27,163 nt of DNA, from contig CAZVJA010000056.1 in NCBI GenBank assembly GCA_964626885.1, positions 1-27,163 of the forward strand, written 5' to 3'. This DNA comes from CAZVJA01 sp964626885 (lineage in GTDB: Bacteria; Planctomycetota; Planctomycetia; Planctomycetales; Planctomycetaceae). This document shows, in pieces, positions 23,720 through 27,163 of this stretch. The number at the start of each line of letters is the position of its first letter. The first letter of the stretch is position 1. The notes below the pieces were generated by a model that ran no database searches, was not told the DNA's origin, and saw nothing but the letters and a program-made list of their open reading frames with translations. A program made the position numbers and the translations under genes.

Positions 23720-24157
23720 TCACGCCGGAGGGGCGACGACCCCTTTCTTAAGAATCAGATTCGCATACAGGGCCGATTCGCTCGTCGCGACGATGGCATA
23801 CGCTTCTTGCGATCGTTCGTAAAACTCGAAACGATCGATCGGATTCAGCTCGATCCGCCGCCCTTCGTTCAGTTCGAGCAGTCGGCGGAAATCTTTCCAG
23901 ATCGGCGGTTCGGGGTCTTTCTTGTTCACCGGCTGCATCACCGTCGCGGGATCATCGACGAACGTATCGATCGGCAGGAATTTGAGGATCGCCTCCAGAA
24001 TCGCTGGAACACCCAACCCATCGGCCCGCACGATCGTCTGAGTATGCGACTCAGCAGGAAAGTTGCCGTCCGCCAGCACAATCTCGTCGCCGTGTCCCAT
24101 CTTCATCAGAACGAACATCAAATCGGGCGAAATGATTGGGGGAACGCCTTTGAGCAT
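23720..24157 (-). CDS. fucU: RbsD/FucU family sugar mutarotase (L-fucose mutarotase-like)
   Basis: The family interconverts sugar anomers, ribose pyranose/furanose for RbsD and alpha/beta fucose for FucU. The 145-aa sequence opens MLKGVPPIISPDLMFVLMKMGHGDEIVLADGNFPAES, with the catalytic His in MGHGDE, and continues TIVRADGLGVPAILEAILKFLPIDTF, FYERSQEAYAIVATSE and YANLILKKGV, all FucU features. GGAG lies about 7 nt before the start. No fucose catabolic genes are adjacent. Planctomycetes often degrade fucose-rich algal polysaccharides, which would suit the gene, but that is background rather than evidence here. Confidence 0.9.
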   Translation of the reverse strand: MLKGVPPIISPDLMFVLMKMGHGDEIVLADGNFPAESHTQTIVRADGLGVPAILEAILKFLPIDTFVDDPATVMQPVNKKDPEPPIWKDFRRLLELNEGRRIELNPIDRFEFYERSQEAYAIVATSESALYANLILKKGVVAPPA

Positions 24158-24229
24158 GGATGAACTCCGTCTGGCGGTGAATTGGCTACGTGGAGATCTT
24201 CTGATGTCTTACCGGGCGGAGCGTCGGCC

Positions 24230-24590
24230 TGCAAGCAATCACGGCCGAAACGAAGGAACCAAGCACGAAACCCGAATGTCGAAAGAAATCCGAAGCCGCA
24301 AAGCTCGAAACGAACGATTCCGAGCCAAGGGATCTGCTCCTGTCGAACTTGCGGCCCGAAGTCCTAGAAGCGGTTTCAAATAGGGGAGGGTGAGGCTCCC
24401 GGATCTGCTGCGACCGAAAATCTCTCGTTATGGCGGCTCCGCGGACCACTCTAGCGTGCGGTGCCCCGTCGCCCTCCCAAAGACACGGTTTTGAAATCAC
24501 CTGCAATCGCCCGAATCTTCTTTTGGACATTCGTGCTTCCTTCGTCATTCGTGCTTCGTCATTTGACATCTTTTGACATTCCCGATTGGT
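24230..24590. repeat. Degenerate intergenic repeat block upstream of sucC
   Basis: The spacer between the mutarotase gene and sucC is built from short repeated text. One end (about 24250-24320) contains GAAGGAACC, AAGCACGAA and CGAATGTCG. The other end (about 24520-24570) read on the minus strand has AATGACGAAGCACG, AATGACGAAGGAAGCACG and AATGTCCAAAAG, a decaying tandem unit. The two ends are thus in inverted orientation. Open frames across it give low-complexity products and are not genes. Confidence 0.6.
24383..24478. repeat. REP-like imperfect inverted repeat
   Basis: GGGGAGGGTGAGGCTCCC (24383-24400) faces an inverted partner ending GTCGCCCTCCC (24468-24478). Both arms are flanked on their outer side by a TTTCAAA element (24374-24380, and inverted within 24490-24497). 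The arrangement resembles a decayed repetitive extragenic palindrome. It sits inside the larger repeat block upstream of sucC. Confidence 0.45.
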
Positions 24591-24665
24591 GGACCGTCGG
24601 ATCTTCGGAGGCTATGATGTTCCGCGTTCGGGGCGCTCAGACGTTCGATTTCCGTGACAGGACAT

Positions 24666-25856
<1,191 letters not shown>

Positions 25857-25921
25857 CTTCGTCCAAAGTCCGAGGTCCAGGAGTCCAAAGTCAGAAAGCA
25901 TTGAGGGCAGAGCCTTCCAAG

Positions 25922-25939
25922 CCGACGACTTGTCGTCGG
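25922..25939. repeat. Perfect palindrome after sucC
   Basis: CCGACGAC and GTCGTCGG are separated only by TT: 8 perfect pairs. It lies 66 nt behind the sucC stop codon. No T-run follows, so it may stabilise the 3' end of the sucC mRNA or be a protein site. Confidence 0.5.
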
Positions 25940-26014
25940 ATCAACGGTTAAGAAGATGACGGATGATGGAAGATATGAAGATGGATGATGGAAAGAAAAA
26001 GAGTTCGGAGTCCG

Positions 26015-26073
26015 GAGTCCTGGGTCAGCAATCCGCAATTCGCAATCCGAAATCCGCAATGCCCGAAGCCTGA
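26015..26073 (+). repeat. Left arm of inverted repeat flanking sucD
   Basis: The first 49 bases (26015-26063) are identical to the reverse complement of the last 49 bases of the window (27115-27163), and similarity continues with a few mismatches to 26073. The unit contains internal echoes such as AATCCGCAATTCGCAATCCG. Confidence 0.9.
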
Positions 26074-26221
26074 TTGCCTGAAGCCGGTTTGGGGCCCCGA
26101 ACCCTGAAACCCTCGCAACATAAAACCCTGACCCGTAAATCCTGATTCCTAATCCCTCGTCATACCTGAAGCCCGTAGCCTGAAAACCTGTAGCCTGAAT
26201 TGATAGCTGAAAGCCTCTTCC

Positions 26222-27097
26222 ATGAGCATTCTGGTTGATAAGAACACACGTGTGATTTGTCAGGGAATTACCGGCAAGGCTGGGCTGTTTCACAGCCAGC
26301 AATGCCGTGACTACGGTACGCCGATGGTCGGCGGCGTCACCCCGGGCAAGGGGGGAACGACGATCGATAACTTCGCGGTGTTCGACACCGTCGAGCAGGC
26401 CGTCGCAAAGACCGGCGCGAATACGTCGCTCATTTTCGTCCCGCCTCCATTCTGCGGCGATGCCATCATGGAAGCAGCCGACGCCGGCATCTCTCTGATC
26501 GTCGCCATCACCGAGGGGATTCCGGTCCTCGACATGGTCCGCGTGAAGCGTTACCTCGAAGGGAAACCAGCGCGGCTTGTCGGCCCGAACTGCCCCGGCG
26601 TCATCACGCCCGGCATTGCGAAGATCGGCATCATGCCGGGCTACATCCACAAGCCGGGCTCGGTCGGTCTCATCAGTAAGAGCGGTACCCTTACGTATGA
26701 GGCAGCCTGGCAGCTCGGCAACGTCGGGCTTGGGCAATCGACCTGCGTCGGTATCGGCGGCGACCCGATCATCGGCACCACCTTCATCGACCTGCTCGAA
26801 ATGTTTCAGAACGACCCCGCGACGGAGGCGATCCTGATGATCGGCGAGATCGGCGGCAACGCGGAGGAACAGGCGGCTGACTACATTAAGAAGCATGTCA
26901 CCAAACCAGTCGCAGGTTTCATCGCCGGCCGCACGGCACCTCCTGGAAAACGGATGGGGCACGCGGGGGCGATCATTTCCGGCGGCAGCGGCACCGCGTC
27001 GGAGAAGATCGCAGCCCTGAAAGCCGCCGGCGTCGAAGTGGCCGAAAGCCCCGCCGACATGGGCGCGGCCGTCAAACGGGTCATGTCGCGGAAGTAG
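26222..27097 (+). CDS. sucD: Succinyl-CoA ligase [ADP-forming], alpha subunit
   Basis: SucD binds CoA and carries the histidine that is transiently phosphorylated during succinyl-CoA cleavage. The 291-aa product has the CoA-binding Rossmann region (ICQGITGKAGLFHSQQ, GGVTPGKGG), GPNCPGVITPG, ISKSGTLTYEA, GIGGDPIIGTTF and the active-site HAGAIISGG with His247, matching E. coli His246. The ATG at 26222 has only a weak upstream ribosome-binding site. It forms a complex with SucC. The gene is enclosed by an inverted repeat of about 59 bp, whose right arm begins 7 nt after its stop codon. Confidence 0.97.
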   Translation: MSILVDKNTRVICQGITGKAGLFHSQQCRDYGTPMVGGVTPGKGGTTIDNFAVFDTVEQAVAKTGANTSLIFVPPPFCGDAIMEAADAGISLIVAITEGIPVLDMVRVKRYLEGKPARLVGPNCPGVITPGIAKIGIMPGYIHKPGSVGLISKSGTLTYEAAWQLGNVGLGQSTCVGIGGDPIIGTTFIDLLEMFQNDPATEAILMIGEIGGNAEEQAADYIKKHVTKPVAGFIAGRTAPPGKRMGHAGAIISGGSGTASEKIAALKAAGVEVAESPADMGAAVKRVMSRK

Positions 27098-27104
27098 CGG
27101 CATG

Positions 27105-27163
27105 TTAAGCTTCAGGCATTGCGGATTTCGGATTGCGAATTGCGGATTGCTGACCCAGGACTC
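27105..27163 (-). repeat. Right arm of inverted repeat flanking sucD (cut by window end)
   Basis: Reverse complement of the left arm at 26015-26073, with 49 bases identical at its outer end (27115-27163). It starts 7 nt after the sucD stop codon and reaches the end of the window, so its full length is unknown. Confidence 0.9.

Larger units (their letters stand above)
25857..26221 (+). repeat. Repeat-filled spacer between sucC and sucD
   Basis: No gene is present in these 365 nt. Instead there are short repeats: GTCCAAAGTC twice (25861-25870, 25883-25892), GGATGATGGAA twice (25961-25971, 25983-25993), the left arm of an inverted repeat at 26015-26073, and about eight copies of CCTGA spaced 10-25 nt apart between 26070 and 26205. 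The sequence looks like decayed low-complexity text rather than a regulatory region. Confidence 0.7.

Noticed and set aside
24063..24569. Small frames with products like MSNDEARMTKEARMSK
   Set aside because: These are translations of the degenerate intergenic repeats, not genes.

Overview
This is an ordinary housekeeping stretch of a bacterial chromosome, most likely from the phylum Planctomycetota. That assignment is inferred from the mix of genes (two HtrA-type proteases, a DUF3634-like small membrane protein, an AhpD-like protein with a CGPC motif), from the many weak ribosome-binding sites, and from degenerate intergenic repeat text built on short units such as AATGACGAA and CCTGA. Base composition is moderately GC-rich. 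One run of 100 N sits inside a gene and looks like an artificial scaffold join. I see no prophage, insertion sequence, CRISPR array or defence island.

Layout. 1-3.5 kb: tRNA-Cys, an unrecognised 270-aa protein, a membrane-anchored HtrA protease, a STAS-domain protein, and on the other strand a very small CsrA-like ORF. 3.7-4.8 kb: manA (mannose-6-phosphate isomerase) behind a leader that can form two mutually exclusive hairpins. 4.8-10.1 kb, minus strand: a nitrogen-control cluster in the order amtB, PII, PII, glnD, with a near-perfect sigma-54 promoter upstream of amtB. 10.1-12.2 kb: a divergent prepilin peptidase with a terminator, then a Fur-family regulator and a FlgM-like protein on the minus strand. 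12.5-21 kb: ltaE (minus), hisD (plus), and alaS, a second HtrA-like protease and recA (all minus). 21-24.2 kb: a CYTH-domain protein, a DUF971 protein, an AhpD-like protein, a DUF3634-like protein, one unrecognised protein, and a RbsD/FucU mutarotase. 24.2-27.2 kb: sucC and sucD, surrounded and separated by repeat-rich non-coding DNA. sucD is flanked by an inverted repeat of about 59 bp that runs into the end of the window.

How the genes work together. The clearest functional unit is amtB-glnB-glnB-glnD. An ammonium channel, two PII signal proteins that both keep the uridylylation tyrosine, and the enzyme that modifies PII all lie downstream of one nitrogen-type (RpoN) promoter. sucC and sucD encode the two subunits of succinyl-CoA ligase. 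The remaining genes are mostly independent housekeeping functions (histidine and threonine metabolism, alanyl-tRNA charging, recombination, proteolysis, sugar phosphate isomerisation).

The points most worth following up are the sigma-54 promoter and leader of the nitrogen cluster, the two-state manA leader, the CsrA-like micro-ORF, the long hairpin behind ltaE, and the inverted repeats around sucD. None amounts to a proven new system.
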